DNA of 15,886 bases, from assembly GCA_021780095.1 (NCBI GenBank), contig JAJXZK010000410.1, positions 1-15,886 on the forward strand, read 5' to 3'. Below, one piece after another: positions 7,402 through 15,500 of the stretch (position 1 is the stretch's first letter; every line of letters starts with the position of its first letter). Source of the stretch: Acidobacteriota bacterium (GTDB lineage: Bacteria; Acidobacteriota; Terriglobia; Terriglobales; Acidobacteriaceae). Made by a program: the position numbers and the translations under genes. The notes under the pieces are model-generated. The model searched no databases, was not told where the DNA came from, and saw only the letters and a list, made by a program, of their open reading frames with translations.

Positions 7402-8922
7402 GTGCGACTGCGTGGGAGAGATTTGAAGCGAAGCACACCAATTCGACAGCTGGTTCCGGTGACGGTGCTCCTTGCAGGGTTTGTCATGGTGGGCATGTTT
7501 GCCTTTGGGCAGCAGAAGAGACCTTCTGCGCCCGCGTCCACAACCGTGTCTGCGTTGCAGCCGCCTGTGTCGCCCAAGCTGAGCGCGGCGAAGGCGGACG
7601 CGACGACGCGGCTCAACGTGCCGCTGGGGATGGATTTTCAGAACCATGAAACTGACATTCCGCTGCATTTGCTCATTGGGCATTCGATGTTTCTGAAGAC
7701 GACGGACAAGTTGCATCGCGTGTACGTCGGTAGCCCCAAGGTGCTGCAGTCCTTTATTCCGAGCCCCAAGGAAGTCGTGATCACCGCCGTCGCTCCAGGG
7801 ACCAGCAGTGTCGCGTTGTGGAACACTGCCGGACAATCCGTGCTGTATGAAGTCTCAGCGGATCTGGATGTTGCGAAGCTGCGCCGATCGATCGAAGACG
7901 CGCTGCCGGGGCAGGAGATTCGTGTCGATTCTCAAGAGGGACGCGTGTATTTGTCGGGGACGGTGGTTGGCGTGGACGCGTACAAGCAGGCTCTCCAGCT
8001 CGCATCCCTCTACTCCAAGGATGTTGTGAGCTCGCTGGCCGTGACCTATCTCCATCCTCAGCAGGTGCGGCTGCAGGTGCGGATCGCGGAAGTCGATCGC
8101 GCCAGGCTGGATCAATTCGGATTCAACTTTTTCAGCGGCGGCAATAATACGTCGAGCGCGACCACGGGCCAATTTAGCAGCCTCAGCACCACCCAGACTA
8201 GCAGCACTACGTCGGGAGCTGGAAGCGCGATCCAGACGGCGTTGTCAGTCAGCAACCCGTTGAACTTCTTTCTCTATAACTCCAAGCTCAATATCGGTGC
8301 GACCTTAGCGGACATGGAGGCTCACAATGTATTGCAAATTCTGGCTGAGCCCAGCATCACGACGGTCAGCGGGCATGAAGGGGACTTTCTTTCCGGCGGA
8401 GAATTTCCCTATCCGGTGATCCAGGGAGGAGCCGGCAATTTTGCGTCGGTGACGATCATGTTTCGTCCCTACGGCGTCAAAGTGCAGTTCACGCCCACGG
8501 TCAATCCCGATGGAACGATCCTTTTGAAGGTCGCGCCGGAAGTCAGCGCACTCGACTATACCAATACGGTCACCATCTCCGGCTATACCATTCCAGCAAT
8601 TTCGACGCGGCGGGCGGAAACGGAGGTCGAATTGCGCGACGGGCAAAGCTTCAGCATTTCCGGACTGCTCGACCACCGAACGACCGTCCTGCTGAACGCG
8701 ACGCCAGGAATCGCGAAGGTCCCGATTCTGGGCGAACTGTTCAAGTCGAAGAACAATAACCATTCCGTCGATGAGTTGGTGGTGATTGTCACGGCGACGG
8801 TTATCGATCCGCTGCACCAGGAAACCCCGACGGCCTTGCCGAAGAACTCGCTTCCCAACATGGTCAGCGATCAGTTCGACAAATCCGTGAATCATGCGCC
8901 TAAGTCGGCGTCGAAACCGTGA
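7402..8922 (+). CDS. cpaC: Outer-membrane secretin CpaC/RcpA
   Basis: This 506-residue protein has a signal or anchor segment at about 17-36. Residues about 73-152 form the pilus-assembly N-terminal domain (HSMFLKTTDKLHRVYVGSP). Residues about 155-215 resemble a BON domain (RVYLSGTVVGVDAYKQAL). The secretin core runs from about 285 to 470, with LAEPSITTVSGHEGDFLSGG (314-333), LRDGQSFSISGLLD (411-424) and VPILGELF (440-447), all diagnostic of type II/III/IV secretins. It forms the outer-membrane pore for the Flp pilus. A Ser/Thr-rich low-complexity stretch (246-277) precedes the core. The GTG at 7402 is used; a TTG at 7423, 5 nt after GGAG, is a possible shorter start. Confidence 0.92.
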   Translation: MRLRGRDLKRSTPIRQLVPVTVLLAGFVMVGMFAFGQQKRPSAPASTTVSALQPPVSPKLSAAKADATTRLNVPLGMDFQNHETDIPLHLLIGHSMFLKTTDKLHRVYVGSPKVLQSFIPSPKEVVITAVAPGTSSVALWNTAGQSVLYEVSADLDVAKLRRSIEDALPGQEIRVDSQEGRVYLSGTVVGVDAYKQALQLASLYSKDVVSSLAVTYLHPQQVRLQVRIAEVDRARLDQFGFNFFSGGNNTSSATTGQFSSLSTTQTSSTTSGAGSAIQTALSVSNPLNFFLYNSKLNIGATLADMEAHNVLQILAEPSITTVSGHEGDFLSGGEFPYPVIQGGAGNFASVTIMFRPYGVKVQFTPTVNPDGTILLKVAPEVSALDYTNTVTISGYTIPAISTRRAETEVELRDGQSFSISGLLDHRTTVLLNATPGIAKVPILGELFKSKNNNHSVDELVVIVTATVIDPLHQETPTALPKNSLPNMVSDQFDKSVNHAPKSASKP

Positions 8923-8926
8923 ATCG

Positions 8927-10159
8927 ATGACCATAAAATCGCACAACTCGAGCCCGGCAAGGTTTACGGTTTTTACCGTCTGCGTCGATCCGGAAACGGT
9001 GGCCAACGTGATGGATGGCTGCGCGTATGCGGCGGACACAGAGTTTGCCGGCGAGTTTCACGACTATATGGGACGGCACAAGCGGCCCCAGTTCTCGCAG
9101 CGGGTGAAGGATTCAGCGGCCCAGATTGCCTTGATCGATTTCGATCGGAACCGGGATGAGGCAGCGCAGTCGGCGGAGATTCTGCACCAGATGTTCCCCG
9201 GCAAGATCGCCATCATCGCTGTTTCAAAGCGCAGTCATGAGGAGCTGATCCTGCAGGCGATGCGCGCGGGATGCAGCGAATTTTTGCCATGCCCATTCGT
9301 TCTATCTCAGTTTACGGATATGGTGGGAAGGCTGCAGTCGCGCTTTGCTGTCCTGACGCCAGAAAGTGCGAAGAATGTCGGAAACGTGATTGCTCTGTTT
9401 GGCGTCAAGGGAGGGGTTGGGGCAACCACCCTGGCCATCTATCTGGCTATGTTTCTGGTTCGGCAGCACCGCAAAAAGGTGCTGTTGATCGACCACCATC
9501 ATCAACTCGGCCATGTCTGTCTCTACCTGGGCTTGACGGAGAATCCGTACTACTTCGACGAGCTGCTGCGCAATGTGGATCGACTGGATGTGGAACTGCT
9601 GACCGGGTTTTTAACTCGCCATCCCAGCGGTCTGGATGTCCTTCCTTCTCCGGATACCTGTGCGGTGCGATACAGCAGCAATCCGCATGACATGGAACAT
9701 GTGTTGTCCTTCCTGCGCAGCGAATACGACTACGTGATTCTCGATTCTTCGCTGGAGACACAGAATGTGAATTCGGCCATCATCGACTCCGCGGATGAAG
9801 TTTATCTGGTGGCGACCCCGGATGTGGCGGCTTTGCGAGACCTGTCGCGGCATGTGGAAAATTTTGGGCTGGATGCGAAGACCGCGCCGAAGCTGCGAAT
9901 TGCCATCAACCGTTCTGCTTCGAATGATGCCGTCAGTGCCGAGCAGGTAGAAAGCGCGGTCCGTTTTCCCGTTTCGGTGACGTTTCCAAACAGCTATGCC
10001 GAGCTGCTTCGCGCCATCAATGCGGGCGAGCCGCTTACGCCGCAGCGACGCTCGGAGTTCACGACCAAGATCAGCAAGTGGGCAAACCGGTTGGTGCATG
10101 CTCAATCCAACCCTGAAACAGACACGCCAAAGAAACGGCTTTTCGCGTTTTGGAAATGA
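8927..10159 (+). CDS. cpaE: CpaE/TadZ pilus localisation ATPase with receiver-like domain
   Basis: This 410-residue protein belongs to the MinD/ParA-like CpaE/TadZ group that positions the Tad machine. Residues about 12-140 form a pseudo-receiver domain (IALIDFD at 67-73; the usual KPF is CPF at 122-124). The ATPase domain starts at about 152 with NVIALFGVKGGVGATTLA: the signature Lys161 is kept, while the second P-loop Lys is Ala166, as in many CpaE proteins. A Walker-B-like strand is VILDSS (270-275). The switch region reads DHHHQLGH (189-196), where ParA/MinD members usually have DxD and GD. The frame opens at ATG 8894 inside cpaC, but the ATG at 8927, 4 nt after the cpaC stop, is preferred. 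Neither start has a clear Shine-Dalgarno. Confidence 0.9.
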   Translation: MTIKSHNSSPARFTVFTVCVDPETVANVMDGCAYAADTEFAGEFHDYMGRHKRPQFSQRVKDSAAQIALIDFDRNRDEAAQSAEILHQMFPGKIAIIAVSKRSHEELILQAMRAGCSEFLPCPFVLSQFTDMVGRLQSRFAVLTPESAKNVGNVIALFGVKGGVGATTLAIYLAMFLVRQHRKKVLLIDHHHQLGHVCLYLGLTENPYYFDELLRNVDRLDVELLTGFLTRHPSGLDVLPSPDTCAVRYSSNPHDMEHVLSFLRSEYDYVILDSSLETQNVNSAIIDSADEVYLVATPDVAALRDLSRHVENFGLDAKTAPKLRIAINRSASNDAVSAEQVESAVRFPVSVTFPNSYAELLRAINAGEPLTPQRRSEFTTKISKWANRLVHAQSNPETDTPKKRLFAFWK

Positions 10160-10204
10160 TGCCCATTGCCGTGAAACGTCGCAAGCAAGTTGAGAGGTGC
10201 ACCC

Positions 10205-11554
10205 ATGGTTGAAGCCATACTGTCGATGACGACTCCGGACCGAAGCTCTCTGCCGACTCCGATGCCGCCCACGGTATCGCTGAAGACGCAGCAGGAGATC
10301 AAGTCCGCAGTGCACCAGGAGCTGATCAAGCGCATGGACCTGGAGAAGCTGCCGTTCATTCAGGAGAACAAGGCCGCGCAGCGCCAGTTGATGAACCTGA
10401 TTCACGAATTTATCGGGGAACAGGGAATTCCGCTGAGCGCGACGGAGCGGGACCGCTTGGCGAAGGAGTTGATGGATGAAGTCTTCGGACTGGGACCGTT
10501 GGAGCCGTTGCTACAGGACCCGACGGTGAGCGACATCCTGGTGAATACGTGCAACACGGTGTACGTGGAACGGCGCGGCATTCTGGAAGAAACCAATGTC
10601 GTCTTTAAAGACGACACCCACCTGATGCACATCATTGACAAGATTGTTTCGGCGGTGGGCCGGAGGATCGATGAGTCCTCCCCCATGGTGGACGCACGAC
10701 TGAAAGATGGCTCCCGCGTCAACATCATCATTCCGCCGCTGGCCGTCGATGGTCCGATTCTGTCCATCCGTCGATTTGGCAGCACGCCGCTGGAAGCCGA
10801 GGACCTGCTGCGCAATCGCAGCCTGACGCCGCAGATGCTGGAGACGCTGAAAGGCGCGGTGCGGGCGCGCATGAACATTGTCGTTTCCGGAGGAACCGGC
10901 GCAGGCAAGACGACACTGCTGAACGTGCTGTCCAGCTTCATCTCCGAGCGTGAACGCATCGTCACCATTGAGGATTCGGCGGAAGTGCAGCTGAAACAGA
11001 AACACGTGGTTCGACTGGAATGCCGTCCGCCGAACGTGGAGGGGCGGGGAGCGGTGCGGCAGCGGGAGCTGGTGATCAATGCGCTGCGTATGCGACCGGA
11101 TCGCATTGTGCTGGGTGAGGTGCGCGGCGAGGAAGCGCTGGACATGCTGCAGGCCATGAACACCGGGCATGACGGCTCGCTGACCACAATCCACGCCAAC
11201 AACCCGCGCGAAGCCATTTCCCGCATTGAAACGATGGCGATGATGGGAAACATTGCGCTGCCGGAGAAGGCGATTCGACAACAGATCGCCGCCGCCGTGC
11301 ATTTGATCGTGCAGATTTCGCGCATGAGCGATGGCACGCGCCGCGTTACCCATGTGTCGGAAATTACCGGCACCAGCGGAGATGTGATCAGCATGCAGGA
11401 CATTTTCCTGTTCGAGAAGCAGGGCATTACCAGCCAGGGAAAGGTGAAGGGAAGGTTCTTCGGAACCGGAATCATCCCGAAGTTCGCCGAGAAGTTGAAG
11501 GCCTCCGGGATCGCGCTGCCGATGAACATGATGGATCATTCGATGGAGGCGTAG
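10205..11554 (+). CDS. cpaF: Pilus extension ATPase CpaF/TadA
   Basis: This 449-residue type II/IV secretion ATPase powers Flp pilus assembly at the cytoplasmic face. Motifs in order: N-terminal helical domain with [20 protein letters not shown] (95-114); [20 protein letters not shown] (160-179); Walker [10 protein letters not shown] (229-237); Asp box TIEDSAE (254-260); Walker [12 protein letters not shown] (300-310); His box [14 protein letters not shown] (320-333). All catalytic elements are intact and the length fits CpaF. The ATG at 10205 is chosen because GAGAGGTG (10191-10198) is well placed; a TTG at 10190 would add five residues. The gene follows cpaE by 45 nt and precedes the two platform genes. 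Confidence 0.95.
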   Translation: MVEAILSMTTPDRSSLPTPMPPTVSLKTQQEIKSAVHQELIKRMDLEKLPFIQENKAAQRQLMNLIHEFIGEQGIPLSATERDRLAKELMDEVFGLGPLEPLLQDPTVSDILVNTCNTVYVERRGILEETNVVFKDDTHLMHIIDKIVSAVGRRIDESSPMVDARLKDGSRVNIIIPPLAVDGPILSIRRFGSTPLEAEDLLRNRSLTPQMLETLKGAVRARMNIVVSGGTGAGKTTLLNVLSSFISERERIVTIEDSAEVQLKQKHVVRLECRPPNVEGRGAVRQRELVINALRMRPDRIVLGEVRGEEALDMLQAMNTGHDGSLTTIHANNPREAISRIETMAMMGNIALPEKAIRQQIAAAVHLIVQISRMSDGTRRVTHVSEITGTSGDVISMQDIFLFEKQGITSQGKVKGRFFGTGIIPKFAEKLKASGIALPMNMMDHSMEA

Positions 11555-11666
11555 CGAGGGATTGGCTGGATGTTGCCCCCGGAGAGAGGGCCGCCGCAAC
11601 ACGAGCTGCCTGTCGGAGATGAATCGGTTGTTTGCAAGCAAAGAAATTCACTTTCGGAGCCGCTGT

Positions 11667-12638
11667 ATGGTGCTGTTGATATTTGTATTTCTCGGGACAC
11701 TTCTCACCAGTTTCGCTCTGGCCGTAGGGTTCACGCGCCAGACGCGTTCGGAGAAGGCGGTGCGGCAACGCGTCGGAGAAATCCATCTGGCTCGGCAGGC
11801 CGACAAGACGCGCCAGATGGATGCGGAGCGGATTCTGAGGCTGGATAAGCCGGGAAAATTTCCATGGCTGGATAAGCTGCTGGATGGTTTCCAGTTTTCA
11901 GCCAATCTGAAAACGCTGGCCACGCAGGCCGGCAGCGCCTGGACGATCGGTACGCTTGTCGCCTACAGCGGGGCGGCAGGGATTTTGGCATTTTTGGCTG
12001 CTTACGTTTTCTTTCCTGCCGTGCTCCTGGACGGCATTGTAGCCGCGCTGGGTTTGATGGCTCCGACAATGTACTTGAAGCATCGGCGAAATCGGCGACT
12101 GGCGACGTTCAACAAGGGGCTTCCGGATGCAATTGATCTGATGGCGCGAGCGCTGCGGGCAGGCCATTCCCTCAGTTCTGCGATCGAGGTTTTGTCGGAG
12201 CAATCCGGCGCCGGTGTGGCCACGGAGTTCAACGTTGTTTTCCGCCAGCAGAATTTCGGGCTTCCGTTGCGGGATGCGTTGCTGCAGATGGCCGATCGTG
12301 TGCCCTCGAAGGACCTGCGTTTTTTGGTGACGGCGATGCTGGTACAGAAGGAGACGGGCGGCAACCTGACCGAAATCCTTGACCGCACTGCGCACGTGAT
12401 TCGGGAGCGCATCCGCATTGGCGGCGAGGTCCGAGTGCGGACGGCCCAAGGCCGGCTGACCGGCACCATCCTCAGCCTATTGCCGGTATTGATGCTGGTG
12501 CTGACCAGTCTGATCAATCCGGAATATGCGCGCATTCTGCTGCACGATCCGGTCGGTCACAAGTTGCTATACGTCGGGGCGGGGCTAATTCTGGTTGGAA
12601 CTTTTTTTATTCGCCGAATTGTCGATATTCGGGTGTAG
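11667..12638 (+). CDS. tadB: Inner-membrane platform protein TadB
   Basis: This 323-residue protein has an N-terminal span (1-21), a charged linker, paired spans at about 95-135, a T2SSF (GspF-like) domain at about 150-270 (LPDAIDLMARALRAGHSLSS at 152-171; KETGGNLTEILDR at 228-240), and two C-terminal spans. With TadC it forms the membrane platform on which the CpaF ATPase acts. The frame is open further upstream (to 11562), but the ATG at 11667 has CGGAG 7 nt before it and opens directly on the first membrane span, as in the family; the upstream stretch reads as poor coding sequence. The 112 bases after cpaF then form a short leader. Confidence 0.9.
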   Translation: MVLLIFVFLGTLLTSFALAVGFTRQTRSEKAVRQRVGEIHLARQADKTRQMDAERILRLDKPGKFPWLDKLLDGFQFSANLKTLATQAGSAWTIGTLVAYSGAAGILAFLAAYVFFPAVLLDGIVAALGLMAPTMYLKHRRNRRLATFNKGLPDAIDLMARALRAGHSLSSAIEVLSEQSGAGVATEFNVVFRQQNFGLPLRDALLQMADRVPSKDLRFLVTAMLVQKETGGNLTEILDRTAHVIRERIRIGGEVRVRTAQGRLTGTILSLLPVLMLVLTSLINPEYARILLHDPVGHKLLYVGAGLILVGTFFIRRIVDIRV

Positions 12639-12643
12639 GTGGC

Positions 12644-13546
12644 ATGAGTCAACTTTTCTATTTCGCGGTGGCGGGCATGTTATTTTGCGGGACTTTCATT
12701 CTCGCCTCTCTGTTGATTCCGACGGCTTCGAGTTCGACGCGTCGTGTTTTGGAGGTGACCGCCAGCGCCCAGATGGAGGAGATTCGTCCGCGGCGAAGCC
12801 AGCGCCTGCAGCAGACTTTGCTGCGTGGGGTTCGCGGGCTGCGGGCAAAAATCGGGTTGGCCGAGGGCGAGCGCCTGCGACAGCGCTTTATGAATGCCGG
12901 TCTGCGCGGACCCGGCCCCACGGAAAAATACTTTGTGGCGCAGATGCTGGGACCGGTGGCTGCGATTGCGCTGGCCAGCTTCATTCGCTCGAACACGTTC
13001 ATTTGGGTTGCGGGCCTGGCGACGCTGGCCTACCTTGCGCCTGACTTCTGGCTCGACCACGCCGTGAAGGCTAGGCGGGAGCGGATTCGTCGCAGCGTGC
13101 CGGACGCGGTCGATCTGCTGGTGATCTGCGTGGACGCCGGACTCGGGCTCGATCAGGCCATGCTGCGGGTAGGGGTGGAGTTGAGCATCAGCCATCCGGA
13201 AATTAACGAGGAGTTTTTGCAGATCAATCGCGAGCAGCGTGCGGGCAAGCCGCGCATGGAGGCGTGGCAGAGCATGGCGGACCGGACCGACCTGCGCGAG
13301 ATTGCGTCCTTTACCAGCATGTTGTCGCAGACGGAAAAATTCGGGACACCGATTGCTCGCGCGTTGAGCATTTTTGCCGATGGGATGCGACAGGAGCGCC
13401 GCCAGCGCGCGGAAGAACTTGCCGCCAAGACGACGGTCAAAATGATTTTTCCGCTGGTGCTGTTTATTTTTCCCAGCATGTTTATTGTGCTGTTGGCGCC
13501 GGCCGTCTTGAGTATCGGCCGTGGTCTGGCTGGTTTGGCACATTGA
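12644..13546 (+). CDS. tadC: Inner-membrane platform protein TadC
   Basis: This 300-residue protein has an N-terminal span, an arginine-rich cytoplasmic segment, paired spans at about 100-135, then the T2SSF domain with RSVPDAVDLLVICVDAGLGL (149-168) and TEKFGTPIARALSIFADGMR, and a hydrophobic C-terminal region MIFPLVLFIFPSMFIVLLAP. It is the TadB partner in the Flp pilus platform. The start is 5 nt after the tadB stop, so the two are co-translated neighbours. It is the last recognisable core tad gene. Confidence 0.92.
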   Translation: MSQLFYFAVAGMLFCGTFILASLLIPTASSSTRRVLEVTASAQMEEIRPRRSQRLQQTLLRGVRGLRAKIGLAEGERLRQRFMNAGLRGPGPTEKYFVAQMLGPVAAIALASFIRSNTFIWVAGLATLAYLAPDFWLDHAVKARRERIRRSVPDAVDLLVICVDAGLGLDQAMLRVGVELSISHPEINEEFLQINREQRAGKPRMEAWQSMADRTDLREIASFTSMLSQTEKFGTPIARALSIFADGMRQERRQRAEELAAKTTVKMIFPLVLFIFPSMFIVLLAPAVLSIGRGLAGLAH

Positions 13547-13610
13547 AAACCGCCCGTTTCCGGCTGACCGGGATTGGGCGGCACTCAGGAGTCCGCAGGG
13601 GCACCTGCAG

Positions 13611-13618
13611 AAAGGAGG
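13611..13618 (+). promoter_or_regulatory. Strong Shine-Dalgarno of the first 31-aa gene
   Basis: AAAGGAGG lies 8 nt before the ATG at 13627, an almost perfect anti-16S match and much stronger than those of most neighbouring tad genes. A small hairpin (GCAGG-GGCA-CCTGC, 13595-13608) ends just upstream and could affect access. The site supports real translation of the tiny gene. Confidence 0.8.
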
Positions 13619-13626
13619 AAAATTCG

Positions 13627-13722
13627 ATGGATATGTCCTTGATCGTGCGTGTTGTTGCAGCCATCGCTTTTGTGGCGGTACTTGGCATCCTGGTCGTTCG
13701 CAGGAAGAAAAAGTCTGCTTAA
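13627..13722 (+). CDS. 31-residue single-span membrane microprotein A
   Basis: The product is 31 residues: MDMSLIVRVVAAIAFVAVLG, three more hydrophobic residues, then a basic tail VRRKKKSA. It is predicted to be one membrane helix (about residues 5-24) with the C terminus in the cytoplasm. It matches no family I know. Evidence that it is a real gene: a near-perfect Shine-Dalgarno at ideal spacing, and a neighbouring gene (13770-13865) of identical length whose product matches it at 15 of 31 positions without gaps. It sits 80 nt after tadC, in the tad orientation. It may be a small accessory subunit of the Tad inner-membrane complex; a type I toxin-like peptide is an alternative. Function is unknown. 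Confidence 0.7.
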   Translation: MDMSLIVRVVAAIAFVAVLGILVVRRKKKSA

Positions 13723-13756
13723 TCGAAGTCAAATCCAGTTCCCACACGCTGTAGAG

Positions 13757-13762
13757 AGGAGG
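13757..13762 (+). promoter_or_regulatory. Strong Shine-Dalgarno of the second 31-aa gene
   Basis: AGGAGG, within GAGAGGAGG, lies 7 nt before the ATG at 13770. Together with the equally strong site of the preceding tiny gene it argues that both are translated efficiently. Confidence 0.8.
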
Positions 13763-13769
13763 ACCGAAT

Positions 13770-13865
13770 ATGAGTTTGAGCACGGGGATTCAGGTGGTTT
13801 CCGGCATACTGTTTGTGTTGGTTCTGGCTGTTTTGATCCATCGTCGCGTTAGAAAATCCGCCTAG
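13770..13865 (+). CDS. 31-residue single-span membrane microprotein B, paralogue of A
   Basis: The product is 31 residues: MSLSTGIQVVSGILFVLVLA, then VLIHRRVRKSA. Like microprotein A it has a polar N terminus, one hydrophobic helix, a dibasic pair at the membrane edge (RR, the same positions as in A) and the ending KSA. An ungapped comparison with A gives 15 identities in 31 positions, while the DNA has diverged, which suggests an old tandem duplication kept by selection. The gene starts 47 nt after A and ends 56 nt before the DUF192 gene. No known family was recognised. It is probably expressed with the pilus operon or with the DUF192 gene. Confidence 0.7.
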   Translation: MSLSTGIQVVSGILFVLVLAVLIHRRVRKSA

Positions 13866-13921
13866 CGACTGGGCAAGGCAGCTGGCGAATCTGGCGAACA
13901 GGAAAGTGGCGGACCCTCCAG

Positions 13922-14290
13922 ATGGCGGAGGTAACAATACGGAACGTGACGCGGGCAACTGTGATCGGCACCAGGATTGCAGTCGCGGATACGTGTGTCA
14001 CTCGGCTGATCGGATTGCTGGGACGAAAGGGGCTCGAGAGGGATACGGGCCTCTGGATCCGGCCATCGTCGGGCGTGCATACGTTCGGGATGCTGTTTCC
14101 GATTGACGTAATCGCGCTCGACCGAAAGCTGCGCGTGTGCGCGGTGTGGCCGAGACTTCGCCCATGGAGAATCAGCGGGGTGAGCTGGCGCATTCATTCC
14201 GTCATCGAGCTACCGACCGGGTCGATCCAGCGAGGAAATGTCCAGTGTGGAGACCAGTTGGAGATCCTGCAAACTCCGCGCGGCGCGTGA
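13922..14290 (+). CDS. DUF192-family protein
   Basis: This 122-residue protein has the DUF192 features: TRLIGLLGRKGLERDTGLWI (27-46), corresponding to the usual motif R..GL..R..L....GL.., and then HTFGMLFPIDVIALDRK, matching the typical (H/M)TFGM..PIDV.F.D. It ends with a V.EL..G......V..GD.L motif. The biochemical role of DUF192 is unknown. It lies 56 nt after the microprotein pair in the same direction, so it may be the last gene of the pilus transcript. The ATG at 13922 has no clear Shine-Dalgarno and no better upstream in-frame start was found. No signal peptide is apparent, although many DUF192 proteins are exported. Confidence 0.85.
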   Translation: MAEVTIRNVTRATVIGTRIAVADTCVTRLIGLLGRKGLERDTGLWIRPSSGVHTFGMLFPIDVIALDRKLRVCAVWPRLRPWRISGVSWRIHSVIELPTGSIQRGNVQCGDQLEILQTPRGA

Positions 14291-14345
14291 GCCTTTGCGC
14301 GGGTTGCTGTGATGTCGAATTGGCGGCGCGGCAGACCGATCGCGC

Positions 14346-15500
14346 CTACGGCTGCGTGGTGGACGACGGTGGAACTCCGCGTGAAAGTTTTCGAATCAGG
14401 AATTCCTGCAGCAATGCAGTTCCTCCTCCGGCGGCAAGGCCGATGAGCGAGTTCTCGACCGTCAGTCCGACCCCGCGGTCGTTCGCGGGATAGTAGGCAT
14501 TGGAAATGCCCCCGGCGGCGAAGGTGCCCAGCACATTGGAGTAATTTGGCTGCCAGCGCCCATTGTCTCCCCGGGCGACCACCACAGTGGATAGCGCATA
14601 GAGTGCACGCGAGCGAATGCTGCCTGTACCTTTGTAAAAATATCGTGGGTCTTGATGCAGAATGGATGGCAGAATGGCGCCGCCAATCATCACGCCGATA
14701 AATCCGTCGGCGTAGTTGGCGCCATAGCGTTTTGAATAGCCCTGCCAACCTGGACCGTAGGCGCTGAAATTATTGTTCCACTGCTCAATTCCGGCGATTG
14801 CGCCCGTGGTGAGAAATGTCACGGGATCGATGGACGACCGCCACGCAAGCCGGAATTTTTGTCCGGCGGTCAGCGGCTCCGCCTTCCACACATAGCTGGT
14901 GTAAAAATTCGGAAACACGCCGAGGACGCGCTGCTTCTCCTCGAGATGGATCTGCTGTTCTGCCAGGTCATACCCTGAGAAAACAGCATGGACAGTGGTG
15001 CTGGCGGAAGCAATTTCAAGCGAAATTTCCGGCATCTGGTACTGCTGGTTCGCGGACAGGGAAACATCGTGCCCCACCCAGGCGGCAAATCCATTTGCGG
15101 TGACCGTAATTTGAAATGTTCCTGGCGGCAGGCCTGTGAAGTGGAACGATCCCTCCCCATCCGTGAGCGAGTTTTGCTGCGATTTCGAGGGCTTCGATAC
15201 CAGCGTCACCTGCGCGCCGACAATGACGTGACCATCGGGAGCGCTGACGGTTCCGGCAATGCCTGCGTTGGAGTTCACGGCGGGATTTGATGTCGGGGTC
15301 AGCGAGTGTGCGGACTGCTCTGGCAGAACGGCGCTTGATTGAAGTCTCGACGGGGCCGGGGATGCGCTCGCGGAGGCTGGCGAAATCGCAGCCGTCTGCG
15401 CTTGCACGTTGGCGCCGGACATGGTCAGGCCGGCAACTGAAAGAACGAGGAGGAGACTTCTCAATATACGAATACGGGCTACCCGCGATTTTCTTCTCAT
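14346..15500 (-). CDS. Secreted protein with carboxypeptidase-like regulatory domain
   Basis: This 384-residue protein has a signal peptide (basic start, hydrophobic core LRSLLLVLSVAGLTMSG at 13-29, likely cleavage after NVQA, residue 34), then a Ser/Ala/Pro-rich linker (about 35-78). A carboxypeptidase regulatory-like (Ig-like) domain follows at about 79-165, with GIAGTVSAPDGHVIVGAQVT and DGEGSFHFTGLPPGTFQITV. The C-terminal ~210 residues have no enzymatic motif I recognise, but contain ILHQDPRYFYKGTGS and Gly-rich helical segments (LIGLAAGGGTALLQEF), as in uncharacterised acidobacterial envelope proteins. It is likely exported to the periplasm or outer membrane; function unknown. It is transcribed towards the pilus locus, with 55 nt between the two ends. 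Confidence 0.82.
   Translation of the reverse strand: MRRKSRVARIRILRSLLLVLSVAGLTMSGANVQAQTAAISPASASASPAPSRLQSSAVLPEQSAHSLTPTSNPAVNSNAGIAGTVSAPDGHVIVGAQVTLVSKPSKSQQNSLTDGEGSFHFTGLPPGTFQITVTANGFAAWVGHDVSLSANQQYQMPEISLEIASASTTVHAVFSGYDLAEQQIHLEEKQRVLGVFPNFYTSYVWKAEPLTAGQKFRLAWRSSIDPVTFLTTGAIAGIEQWNNNFSAYGPGWQGYSKRYGANYADGFIGVMIGGAILPSILHQDPRYFYKGTGSIRSRALYALSTVVVARGDNGRWQPNYSNVLGTFAAGGISNAYYPANDRGVGLTVENSLIGLAAGGGTALLQEFLIRKLSRGVPPSSTTQP

Noticed and set aside
10402..11641. Long minus-strand open frames opposite cpaF
   Set aside because: They are antisense shadows of a strongly conserved ATPase gene in GC-rich DNA; their translations are low-complexity Ser/Arg/His-rich and match no family.
11562..11666. 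Upstream extension of tadB
   Set aside because: There is no good ribosome-binding site at the upstream starts, and the extension lacks family similarity; the ATG at 11667 has CGGAG at good spacing and opens on the first membrane span.
12680..13783. A 367-codon minus-strand open frame opposite tadC
   Set aside because: The translation is Arg/Gln/His-rich with no domain, and the opposite strand encodes an intact TadC.
13906..14106. Alternative GTG-started frame overlapping the DUF192 gene
   Set aside because: Its translation has no recognisable domain, while the overlapping frame gives a clear DUF192 protein.
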